This document shows positions 18,331 to 26,033 of a stretch of 48,829 nucleotides of DNA, piece after piece. Every line of letters begins with the position of its first letter. The first letter of the stretch is position 1. The DNA is from a virus, in the IMG/VR virus record IMGVR_UViG_3300032282_004821, positions 1-48,829 of that record. One strand, given 5' to 3'. The translations under genes were made by a program, and so were the position numbers. Under the pieces are notes generated by a model. That model saw only the letters and a list, made by a program, of their open reading frames with translations. It had not been told where the DNA came from and searched no databases.

Positions 18331-19152
18331 ATGAAAATATACATTTTAGGTTCAACAGGAATGTTAGGTAGATATGTTTCAAGATACTTACAACAGTATC
18401 ATGACATTATTGAAATAAGTAGAGAAAAAGATGGGTTCGATGCGTCATTAATGACCGAACAAACTTTATTAGAAATTATAAATAAGTTTGAAATTCATGA
18501 GAATGATGTTATTATAAATTGTATTGGAACTATAAAACCGAGAGTAGACGAATTGGGAGATTTAGTTTCAATTAAAGTTAATTCAGTCTTTCCAAGACTT
18601 ATTGCGAATTTGTGTGAGGATAAAAAAATTAATTTAATTCATCCAACAACTGATTGTGTTTATTCAGGTAATAAAGGTTCATACTCTGAAGATGATAATT
18701 ATGATGTTCACGATGTTTATGGAATGAGTAAAGCATTGGGAGAACCAAATAATTGTACAATAATTAGAACATCCATAATTGGTGAGGAATTAAATAATAG
18801 TCGTTCACTTATAGAGTGGATTAAATCACAAAAAGGAAATACAGTATTTGGGTATACTAATCATTATTGGAATGGAATGACTTGTTTACAATTTGCCAAA
18901 ATTTGTAAACAAATAATAGAAGAAAATTTATATTGGAAGGGTATAAAACATTTTTATTCTAATTCAGTATCTAAAAAAGAATTGGTAGAACTTGTTGGAA
19001 ATATATATGACTTAAATTTAACTGTAACTCCAAAAGAAACTCCAATTAAATGTGATAGAACTTTATCAACAAAATATGATACAATTCAATTGTATAATAT
19101 TCCTACATTAGAAGAACAGATTAATGATATGAAAAATTTTAAATTAAATTAA
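18331..19152 (+). CDS. dTDP-4-dehydrorhamnose reductase-like SDR
   Basis: 273 residues. The Rossmann motif is YILGSTGMLGRYVS, then DVIINCIGTIKPRVDELG, NLIHPTTDCVYSG and the YGMSKALGE active site (YxxxK near residue 130). This is the RmlD layout, in which a 4-keto-deoxysugar nucleotide is reduced. With the preceding RmlC-like and SDR genes it makes a short deoxysugar pathway. RmlA- and RmlB-type functions could come from the nucleotidyltransferase at 20339 and the SDR at 16946, or from the host. Confidence 0.8.
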   Translation: MKIYILGSTGMLGRYVSRYLQQYHDIIEISREKDGFDASLMTEQTLLEIINKFEIHENDVIINCIGTIKPRVDELGDLVSIKVNSVFPRLIANLCEDKKINLIHPTTDCVYSGNKGSYSEDDNYDVHDVYGMSKALGEPNNCTIIRTSIIGEELNNSRSLIEWIKSQKGNTVFGYTNHYWNGMTCLQFAKICKQIIEENLYWKGIKHFYSNSVSKKELVELVGNIYDLNLTVTPKETPIKCDRTLSTKYDTIQLYNIPTLEEQINDMKNFKLN

Positions 19153-19179
19153 TATATTTTATAACATACATTACACAAT

Positions 19180-19830
19180 ATGAATTTAATAATAAATGGA
19201 AAATTTGTTAATGTTATTGAATATGAAACTGATATTGCCGGATTGAAATTTAGACCTCAATTTGATTCGCAATATAATAATGACGCCGATTGGGAATCAT
19301 TTACTTTACCTCACACACAAGAGGTTTCTCAAGGAAATTATAATCTTGTAAAAGAAATTGCAACAAATTATATGACACATGGTATTATGGAAATTGGTGT
19401 TCATAGAAATAATGAAGGCTCTTTTACAAATGCTCTTTTAAGTAACAAACCAGACAATATTCCATATCTAGGTGTGGATATTGAAGACAAATCATATTTG
19501 AATAATGAGTCAAAAAAAATATTCACAATTAAAGAAAATTCGTATAATCAAAGAACCGTTAGAAACTATGCTAAAAAAATAGGGTTAGAAAAAATATCAA
19601 TACTTTTTATAGATGGTGAACATTCTTTAAATGAAACAATAAATGATTGGATGTATTCTGATATGTTATCAGATAATGGTATTGTAATAATTCATGACAC
19701 AAATGGACATCCAGGACCATTTGTTATTATGGAATCAATTGATAATACAAAATATAGATTAGAAAAATATTTTCAAAATGAGGACGACTACGGTCTTGGG
19801 ATTGCATATAAATTAAATCAAAACTTATAA
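19180..19830 (+). CDS. Class I SAM methyltransferase
   Basis: 216 residues. The SAM motif IMEIGVHRNNEGSFT, the following YLGVDIEDKSYL, and ISILFIDGEHSLNETINDW with GIVIIHDTNGHPGP put it in the CmcI/Methyltransf_24-like group. The first 60 residues are an extra segment of unknown role. Likely sugar O-methylation. It begins 27 nt after the reductase. Confidence 0.75.
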   Translation: MNLIINGKFVNVIEYETDIAGLKFRPQFDSQYNNDADWESFTLPHTQEVSQGNYNLVKEIATNYMTHGIMEIGVHRNNEGSFTNALLSNKPDNIPYLGVDIEDKSYLNNESKKIFTIKENSYNQRTVRNYAKKIGLEKISILFIDGEHSLNETINDWMYSDMLSDNGIVIIHDTNGHPGPFVIMESIDNTKYRLEKYFQNEDDYGLGIAYKLNQNL

Positions 19831-19855
19831 AAAGTTTTTAAAATAAATTTTTAAA

Positions 19856-20287
19856 ATGATATTAATATCACACAGAGGAAACGTAAACGGAAGAATAGTA
19901 GAATCCGAAAATAAGCCAGATTACATAGAAGATACTATTAAAATGGGATATGATGTTGAGATTGATGTATGGGTTGTTAATAATAAGTTTTATTTAGGCC
20001 ATGACAAACCGATTTATGAAGTCGATGTTTTATTTTTAACCAACCAAAAACTATGGTGTCACGCTAAAAATTTAGACGCCCTATTAAAAATGAAATATCA
20101 TAATATAAATTATTTTTGGCACGAAAATGATGAATTTACTCTTACATCGAAAAATTACATATGGAGTTATCCAAGAAAAGAAAGTTGTGAAAATACTATT
20201 GTGGTTATGCCCGAAATGTTTGATACCAAAATCAATAAATGTGTGGGTATTTGTTCGGATTTTATAGAAAATTACAAAAACTACTAA
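19856..20287 (+). CDS. Compact glycerophosphodiester phosphodiesterase-like protein
   Basis: 143 residues. The start ILISHRGN (His6, Arg7) and the segment GYDVEIDVWVVNNKFYLGHD (Glu35, Asp37, His49) correspond to the catalytic HR and ExD...HD of GDPD/PI-PLC-like TIM barrels. It is much shorter than a full GDPD domain (about 230-250), so the barrel is either cut down or partial. It sits directly before a sugar nucleotidyltransferase. It may act on a phosphodiester-linked sugar or polyol; this is inference. Confidence 0.6.
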   Translation: MILISHRGNVNGRIVESENKPDYIEDTIKMGYDVEIDVWVVNNKFYLGHDKPIYEVDVLFLTNQKLWCHAKNLDALLKMKYHNINYFWHENDEFTLTSKNYIWSYPRKESCENTIVVMPEMFDTKINKCVGICSDFIENYKNY

Positions 20288-20338
20288 AGTTATATACTTT
20301 TTAATAAGTAGAATTATTTTTATTGAAAATAAATTCTT

Positions 20339-21058
20339 ATGGTAAACGTCATAATCCCAATGGCCGGTGCTGGAAAAAGATTTTCTGATGTTGGTTATAC
20401 AATACCAAAACCATTTATCCCTGTTTTTAAAAAACCGATGGTTCAATCGGTTGTTGAAAATTTAAATATTGATGGGAAATTTATTTTTATTATTCAAAAA
20501 CAACATTCCGTAGGAAACAATTTAGAAATTTTTTTAAATAGTATTAAGCCCGGATGTATAATAATTTCAATAGACGAATTAACAGATGGACCAGCTTGTA
20601 CGGCCTTATTGGCGGAAGAATACATTGATGATAATCCATTGATTATTGTTAATTGTGACCAAATGATACATGATTTTGATGTAAATAAATTATTAGAATT
20701 TAGTGAAAAGAATAATGCTGATGGTATTTTAGGTGCATTTATTTCATCATCAAAAAAGAATTCTTATATGAAGTTAGACCCTCATGGAGAAGTTACCGAA
20801 ATAAAAGAAAAAATTGTTATTAGCAACATTGCAACAAACGGATTACATTTTTGGAAAAATGGAAAAGATTTTGTATATTCTGCCAAAGAAATGATTAACT
20901 TGGAAGAAAAATATAATAACGAATTTTATATTGCCCCAACTTATAACCACCTAATAAAAACCAATAAAAAAATATTACCATATTTTTATAATCTACATTT
21001 TCCAATAGGAACTCCGGAAGATTTAAAAATTTATCAAAATTTATATGGACATAATTAA
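20339..21058 (+). CDS. Sugar-phosphate nucleotidyltransferase
   Basis: 239 residues; NTP_transferase family, activates a sugar 1-phosphate with an NTP. The signature is IIPMAGAGKRFSDVGYTIPK (Gly-rich loop, catalytic Arg and Lys), then FIPVFKKPM, LTDGPACTALLAEEY and IIVNCDQMIHDF, whose Asp is a metal ligand. The size suits RmlA-like or related enzymes. A 51-bp gap with only AT-rich sequence precedes it. It ends 1 nt before the cupin gene. Confidence 0.85.
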   Translation: MVNVIIPMAGAGKRFSDVGYTIPKPFIPVFKKPMVQSVVENLNIDGKFIFIIQKQHSVGNNLEIFLNSIKPGCIIISIDELTDGPACTALLAEEYIDDNPLIIVNCDQMIHDFDVNKLLEFSEKNNADGILGAFISSSKKNSYMKLDPHGEVTEIKEKIVISNIATNGLHFWKNGKDFVYSAKEMINLEEKYNNEFYIAPTYNHLIKTNKKILPYFYNLHFPIGTPEDLKIYQNLYGHN

Positions 21059-21059
21059 A

Positions 21060-21365
21060 ATGGAAACTATGATGGGCGGATGGTTCATAGGAAACTTTGA
21101 ACCTTCGGCATATAAAACAGACCAATTTGAGGTTTGTTATAAACATCATCTTAAAGGAGAAAAATGGGACACTCATTATCATAAAGAAGGAACTGAAATA
21201 AATTATTTAGTTAACGGAAAAATGATTATTCAAAATAAGGAATTAAATACAGGAGATATATTCATTTTAAAACCTTATGAAATTGCTGACCCTATTTTTA
21301 TAGAGGATTGTACGGTATTAATTGTTAAAACTCCATCAGTAAGTGGAGACAAATACATTATTTAA
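21060..21365 (+). CDS. Small cupin-domain protein
   Basis: 101 residues from ATG 21060 (ATG 21045, inside the preceding gene, would add five residues). Single cupin barrel: KGEKWDTHYHKEGTEINYLVNGK is cupin motif 1, with two His and a Glu as likely metal ligands, and LNTGDIFILKPYEIADP is motif 2. It could be a sugar isomerase, a dioxygenase-like enzyme or a binding protein. It is packed between the nucleotidyltransferase and the RuBisCO-like gene, with 1-nt gaps, so joint function is likely. Confidence 0.75.
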   Translation: METMMGGWFIGNFEPSAYKTDQFEVCYKHHLKGEKWDTHYHKEGTEINYLVNGKMIIQNKELNTGDIFILKPYEIADPIFIEDCTVLIVKTPSVSGDKYII

Positions 21366-21366
21366 T

Positions 21367-22551
21367 ATGATAAATATTTTTAGAAAAGAGGTAGATAAAG
21401 AAAAATATTTTATTGTTACATATTACTTAGAATCTCAAAGCAATTTGAGAGATGCATCTTGGAATTTAGCGATAGGTCAAAGTGTTGGTAATCCAAATAT
21501 GAGAAATCAGTGGGAAACAGATGAATTGTTTGAAAACCATTCTTGCATTATTTTAGACGACGAACAACAATTAAAAACACTTTATAAAGGAATTGTAAAA
21601 ATAGCATTTCCAATTATCAATATAGATTTTAAAACTGATGGTATTTCACATTTACTAGTTAATATTATGGGAGGACAAATGGATATTGATAACATCAATA
21701 AATGTTCCGTCATTGATATTGAATTTCCAAAATCAGTAAAAGATTGTTTTTTAGGTCCGAAATTTGGAATTAATGGTATTAGAGAATATACAAAAGTTTT
21801 TGATAAACCATTATTAGGAGCAATCATAAAACCAAAAACAGGAATCTCACCAAAAATTCTTTTAGAAATGGTTAAAGAATTAGTTGAAGGTGGGGTTAAT
21901 TTTATAAAGGAAGATGAAATAATGAGTAATCCTTCTTTTTGTAAAATAGAAGAAAGGGTCCCATTAATAATGGATTATCTAAAAGATAAAAATGTAATTT
22001 ACTGTGTTTCAATTCACTCCGATTATCCATACATAATAGATAGAGTTAAAAAAGTGTATGAATTAGGTGGTAATGGAGTTCACGTAAATTTTTGGTGTGG
22101 TATTGGAGTATACAAAGCAATTAGAGAATTAGACCTCCCAATATTTGTCCATTTTCAGAAATCTGGAGATAAAATTATAACTAATAAAAATCATGATTTT
22201 CATATTGATTGGAGAGTTATATGTAAATTGGTTGGAATGATGGGGGTTGATTTTATACACGCAGGTATGATTGGAGGATATTATAAGTGGGATGAAATTG
22301 AAACAATAGATGCCGTAAAAATTTTAAATGAACATAATGTAATGCCAGCATTAAGTTGTGGATTTCATCCTGGATTAACTAAATGGGTTACAGATAAAAT
22401 TGGTGTTAATTATATGTCAAATGTTGGTGGTGCAATTCACGGACACCCTGATGGTACCACAGATGGGGCAAAAGCTATGAGACAAAGTATTGATGGCGTT
22501 TACGGAAAAGAATATGAAAGAGCCATAGACAAGTGGGGTAAAAACAATTAA
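21367..22551 (+). CDS. RuBisCO-like protein (large-subunit fold, RLP)
   Basis: 394 residues from ATG 21367 (GTG 21343 would overlap the cupin gene). Homology to RuBisCO large subunit is clear: GAIIKPKTGIS, GGVNFIKEDEIMSNPS, FIHAGMIGG, LSCGFHPG and VGGAIHGHPDGTTDGAKAMR. By spinach numbering it keeps N123 (N99), K175 (K155), K177 (K157), the carbamylated K201 (K181), D203 (D183), E204 (E184), H294 (H262), H327 (H298) and S379 (S330). It loses E60 (G37), T65 (N42), W66 (P43), R295 (F263) and loop-6 K334 (Y305). So metal binding and enolisation look possible but carboxylation does not. The C-terminal GGxIHGHPDG block resembles form III more than form I. Length is slightly short (usual 400-480). 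It lies between sugar-nucleotide genes and phoH. Substrate unknown; a phosphorylated keto-sugar is plausible. Confidence 0.9.
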   Translation: MINIFRKEVDKEKYFIVTYYLESQSNLRDASWNLAIGQSVGNPNMRNQWETDELFENHSCIILDDEQQLKTLYKGIVKIAFPIINIDFKTDGISHLLVNIMGGQMDIDNINKCSVIDIEFPKSVKDCFLGPKFGINGIREYTKVFDKPLLGAIIKPKTGISPKILLEMVKELVEGGVNFIKEDEIMSNPSFCKIEERVPLIMDYLKDKNVIYCVSIHSDYPYIIDRVKKVYELGGNGVHVNFWCGIGVYKAIRELDLPIFVHFQKSGDKIITNKNHDFHIDWRVICKLVGMMGVDFIHAGMIGGYYKWDEIETIDAVKILNEHNVMPALSCGFHPGLTKWVTDKIGVNYMSNVGGAIHGHPDGTTDGAKAMRQSIDGVYGKEYERAIDKWGKNN

Positions 22552-22572
22552 TTTTAAATTAAACAATAAATA

Positions 22573-23307
22573 ATGAGTAGACAACCAAAAAAGTTTCCAA
22601 CACAAACACCAACAACTGAAGGTGTTGTAAAAAAAACAAAAAAACAATTAATTAACAGTATAATTAAGAAAAAAACAAAAGATAAATTTTTAAGTGAAAG
22701 TCAAAAAGAATATTATGATAAATTAACTAAAAATCAAATCACACTTTGTTCAGGACCTGCCGGAGTTGGTAAAAGTTATATAGCCATGAAATGTGCTGTT
22801 GACCTTTTAATTGACCCTGAAACATCATACGAAAAAATAATTATTGTACGTCCAGCAGTTGAAGCTGAAGAAAAACTAGGTTCATTACCCGGTAATGTTG
22901 AAGAAAAATTAGACCCCTATATTTTCCCATCATATTATCTACTAAATAAAATTATTGGTAAAGAAGTTAGAGAAAAATTAAAAGAAATTGAAGCAATTGA
23001 AGTTTTTGCATTAGCCTACATGAGGGGTATGAATATTGATAATTCAATATTAATATTTGAAGAAGCTCAAAATTCAACTCCTAGCCAAATGAAACTTCTT
23101 TTAACCAGGATAGGATTTAATTCAAAGTTTTTTATCTCAGGAGATTTAGAACAATTTGACAGACATAAAGATAAAACACAGACAGGTTTGTGGGACGCAT
23201 TACATAAGTTTCAAAACATGAATGACGTTGCAACATTTGAATTTAAATCTGAAGATATTGTAAGAAATCCATTAATAACACAAATTTTAAAAAGATATGA
23301 AGAATGA
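22573..23307 (+). CDS. phoH: PhoH-like ATPase
   Basis: 244 residues. The Walker A motif GPAGVGKS is near residues 61-68. Then come IIVRPAVEAEEKLGSLPGN, the Walker B segment ILIFEEAQNSTPSQMKLLLTRIG near 158, and SGDLEQFDR. These are diagnostic of PhoH, an ATPase often carried by marine and T4-like phages, with a suggested RNA-related role. A basic N-terminal tail of about 40 residues precedes the core. The stop overlaps the next start by 4 nt. Confidence 0.93.
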   Translation: MSRQPKKFPTQTPTTEGVVKKTKKQLINSIIKKKTKDKFLSESQKEYYDKLTKNQITLCSGPAGVGKSYIAMKCAVDLLIDPETSYEKIIIVRPAVEAEEKLGSLPGNVEEKLDPYIFPSYYLLNKIIGKEVREKLKEIEAIEVFALAYMRGMNIDNSILIFEEAQNSTPSQMKLLLTRIGFNSKFFISGDLEQFDRHKDKTQTGLWDALHKFQNMNDVATFEFKSEDIVRNPLITQILKRYEE

Positions 23308-23897
23308 GAATCGGAATTGAATTAAATGGTGTGTTAAGGGATACTTTAAAAAAAATTCAACAAGAATATGAAAAATGGTATATAGATAATCCATTTAAAG
23401 AAAAAAGTGAATTTGAATATAAAGTTATTTCTGATTTAACCTCATTAAATATAATGAACCATTTATCATTTAAAAATGATGAGGAGCTTTATGATTTTTT
23501 ATATAAAGAACATACAATGGAGATTTTTGGTCATGCTGGTTCTGTAGAAAATTCTGGAATGATGGATTTAAATGACTTTTATTTAAATATGAGAGACTAT
23601 CATGACATTTTAATTGTTTCAGATGAAATTGGAAAATCAAAACCCGCATCTTTATTTTTTATATCTAAATTTGGATGTTTGGTGGAAACAATAAAATTTT
23701 ATAGTGAATTTACAATTAATTCTATGTGGAATTCAATAGACATTTTACTTACTGCAAATCCTAACCTATTATTAAATTATCCAAAAGATAAAGAAGTTAT
23801 TAAATTTAATACTTCATATAACAAAGAAATTGAAACTAAAAACTCAATTTCTAATTTAAAAGAATTAACAAACAAAATTAAAGAATTATATGATTGA
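23304..23897 (+). CDS. HAD-like protein with degenerate active site
   Basis: 197 residues. The N-terminus RIGIELNGVLRDT resembles HAD motif I (DxDGVLxD), but the two aspartates are Glu6 and Asn8. HDILIVSDEIGKSKPASLFFISKFG resembles motif II/III (Ser, then Lys). The motif IV area IDILLTANPNLL lacks the acidic pair. A catalytically dead or altered HAD-fold protein is the best reading. It is coupled to phoH by overlap. Function unknown. Confidence 0.5.
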   Translation: MRIGIELNGVLRDTLKKIQQEYEKWYIDNPFKEKSEFEYKVISDLTSLNIMNHLSFKNDEELYDFLYKEHTMEIFGHAGSVENSGMMDLNDFYLNMRDYHDILIVSDEIGKSKPASLFFISKFGCLVETIKFYSEFTINSMWNSIDILLTANPNLLLNYPKDKEVIKFNTSYNKEIETKNSISNLKELTNKIKELYD

Positions 23898-24168
23898 AGT
23901 TTTAGGTGAAAATTATTTTATAGATTTAGACCAAATTGAAAAATATATAGATATTGAATCGGTATCTGGTTTTGAAATTTCAGGTGGTACTGAAATGAGA
24001 ATTAATATTATAAAATATGAAATGATAAAAACATTACTGGAAGTCATTTTAAGTGAAGATATTGAAATGGATGAAAAATTAGGGACCAAAGGAAATAATA
24101 ATATTAGCATCCCTTTTAAAATTGCCTTTAATAGTTTACTAAATAAAAAATTAATTAATTATTATTAA
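23890..24168 (+). CDS. Small hypothetical protein
   Basis: 92 residues; the ATG lies 8 nt inside the end of the previous gene. It is acidic, with a beta-rich first half (IEVLGENYFIDLDQIEKYI, ESVSGFEISGGTEMRINIIKYEM) and a helical second half. No family recognised. It is positioned in the run of small genes between phoH and the tail module. Probably cotranscribed. Confidence 0.6.
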   Translation: MIEVLGENYFIDLDQIEKYIDIESVSGFEISGGTEMRINIIKYEMIKTLLEVILSEDIEMDEKLGTKGNNNISIPFKIAFNSLLNKKLINYY

Positions 24169-24169
24169 T

Positions 24170-25225
24170 ATGGAAAATGAATTAAAAGAAAAAGTTAAAA
24201 CCTCTATTAAAATATTAAAAGAGAAAAAAGCCAGAATTTATTTCCTTGTTCAAGACACAAAAGGAAATGCAAAGGCATCTGTAAGACTAATTTATCAGAT
24301 GGCAAAAACACTAAAAGATAATGGATTTAATTCCATTATTCTCCATGAAAAAACCGACTATACCGGTGTATCTTCTTGGTTAGGAGAAGAGTATATGACA
24401 GAATTACCTCATAAAGTAATTGAAGGTCAAAATTTAGAAATTTCTCCAGAAGATTTTATTATTGTTCCAGAAATTTTTGGATATGTTATGGAGCAGGTAA
24501 AAAAATTACCATGCGCTAAAATTGTATTAACACAATCTTACGCATATATGTTAGAAACTTTACAACCAGGTCAGTCATGGAATCAATTTGGATTTTTAAA
24601 ATGTATTACAACAAGTGAAACACAAAAAAGTTATATTGAAAAAGTTATGAGACAATGTAACTTTGATATTATTGAACCTCTAATTAGTGAAGAATTTTCT
24701 CCTAAAAATTTTCCAGCAATGCCGATTATTGGTGTTCATTCTAAAGAACAAAGTGATACTATAAATTTAATAAAAACATTCTATTTAAAATTTCCACAAT
24801 ATAGATGGTTTACATTCAGAGATTTAAGAGGACTTTCACAAAAAGAATTTGCTAATTCCCTAAAAGAATGTTTTTTAAGTGTTTGGATTGATAATGAAAG
24901 TGGATTTGGAACTTTTCCATTAGAATCTATGGCATCTGATGTTCCTGTTATTGGTAAAATACCTAATTTAAAACCAGAATGGATGACAGAAGATAATGGA
25001 GTATGGATTTCAGATAGTACCTTAATGTCAGATTTTATTGCCGATTTTATACAAAATTGGTTAGAAGATGCAATAAATCCTGAATTATATGAACAAATGA
25101 GAAATACCGTTAAAAAATATACAAATAAACAAGAATTCGAATCTAAAGTCATTTCTACTTTTGAAGGATACTTAACTAGTAGAGCAGATGCCTTTGAACA
25201 ACAACTTTCTAAAACCGAAGAATAA
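24170..25225 (+). CDS. Glycosyltransferase-like protein, GT4 type
   Basis: 351 residues, GT-B-like. The N-terminal half has ARIYFLVQDTKGNAKASVRL and DNGFNSIILHE, a first Rossmann unit. The C-terminal half has LSVWIDNESGFGTFPLESMASDVPVIGKIP, which matches the E-x7-E donor-binding region, and a final helix with PELYEQMRNTV. Outside the main glycan island, next to a GT2 gene and the late sigma gene, so it may be a conserved virion glycosylation or host-modifying enzyme. Substrate unknown. Confidence 0.7.
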   Translation: MENELKEKVKTSIKILKEKKARIYFLVQDTKGNAKASVRLIYQMAKTLKDNGFNSIILHEKTDYTGVSSWLGEEYMTELPHKVIEGQNLEISPEDFIIVPEIFGYVMEQVKKLPCAKIVLTQSYAYMLETLQPGQSWNQFGFLKCITTSETQKSYIEKVMRQCNFDIIEPLISEEFSPKNFPAMPIIGVHSKEQSDTINLIKTFYLKFPQYRWFTFRDLRGLSQKEFANSLKECFLSVWIDNESGFGTFPLESMASDVPVIGKIPNLKPEWMTEDNGVWISDSTLMSDFIADFIQNWLEDAINPELYEQMRNTVKKYTNKQEFESKVISTFEGYLTSRADAFEQQLSKTEE

Positions 25226-25226
25226 T

Positions 25227-26033
25227 ATGAATAATACATTATCAGTTTCCGTTATATTACCAATTAAGTCATCAAAAGTGAGAGATTTTTCAGAATATTT
25301 TGATAAGGCGATTAAATCTATTCAACTACAACAAATTGAACTTGAAGAAATTTTGATTGTTCATACAACTGAAGAATCATTGATTAGTCATTTAGATAAT
25401 TATGATTTTGGAAAATTAAATGTTAAAAAATTATTGTGGGATAAAGCTCCAAATTATGCTGACCAAGTTAATTTTGGTATAAAAAATTCAAAATCTACTT
25501 GGATTTCATTATTTGAATTTGATGATGAATATTCGTCAATATGGTTTAAAAACGTTAAAAAATATATAGATTCATATCCTGAAGTACAAGTTTTTTTACC
25601 TGTTGTTGTTGAGACAGACGATAAAAACGCATTTGCTGGATTTACAAATGAAGCCACTTTTGCGGCAAATTTTGCACAAGAGATGGGATATTTGACAAAT
25701 GAAACTTTACAAGATTATCAAAACTTTCAAACTGCTGGGTCCGTAATAAAAAAACAAACTATTGAAGATTTTGGAGGATTTAAACCCTCAATTAAATTAA
25801 CATTTATTTATGAGTTTTTATTAAGATTAACATATAACTCAGTACCAATTATAACAATACCTAGATTAGGGTACAAACATATAAATTTAAGAGAAGGTTC
25901 AATTTTTTGGAATTACAAATTTGGTGATGAAAAAATGTTAGAAGATGAAGTTAAGTTTTGGATTCAGACTGCAAAAAAAGAATATTTTTTTATAGATGAT
26001 AGGTCCATAAAATATCAAACAGAAAATTCATAA
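25227..26033 (+). CDS. Glycosyltransferase family 2-like protein
   Basis: 268 residues from ATG 25227; the upstream in-frame start at 25188 lies inside the preceding gene. The N-terminus VSVILPIKSSKVRDFSEYF, then EEILIVHTTEES, NFGIKNSKSTWISLFEFDDEY (an FDDE acidic cluster in the DxD position) and FGGFKPSIKLTFIYEFLLRL fit GT-A family 2. It ends 1 nt into the next gene start. Substrate unknown. Confidence 0.75.
   Translation: MNNTLSVSVILPIKSSKVRDFSEYFDKAIKSIQLQQIELEEILIVHTTEESLISHLDNYDFGKLNVKKLLWDKAPNYADQVNFGIKNSKSTWISLFEFDDEYSSIWFKNVKKYIDSYPEVQVFLPVVVETDDKNAFAGFTNEATFAANFAQEMGYLTNETLQDYQNFQTAGSVIKKQTIEDFGGFKPSIKLTFIYEFLLRLTYNSVPIITIPRLGYKHINLREGSIFWNYKFGDEKMLEDEVKFWIQTAKKEYFFIDDRSIKYQTENS

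Noticed and set aside
21343-22551. GTG start at 21343 for the RuBisCO-like gene
   Set aside because: It overlaps the cupin stop by 23 nt and adds residues unlike the family; ATG 21367 follows the cupin stop directly and gives a normal N-terminus.
21367-22551. A true carbon-fixing RuBisCO
   Set aside because: R295 and loop-6 K334 are replaced, along with E60, T65 and W66, so carboxylation is unlikely.
24781-25239. 152-residue antisense reading frame opposite a glycosyltransferase
   Set aside because: Shadow of the GT4 gene; composition is that of a reverse complement and there is no start signal.
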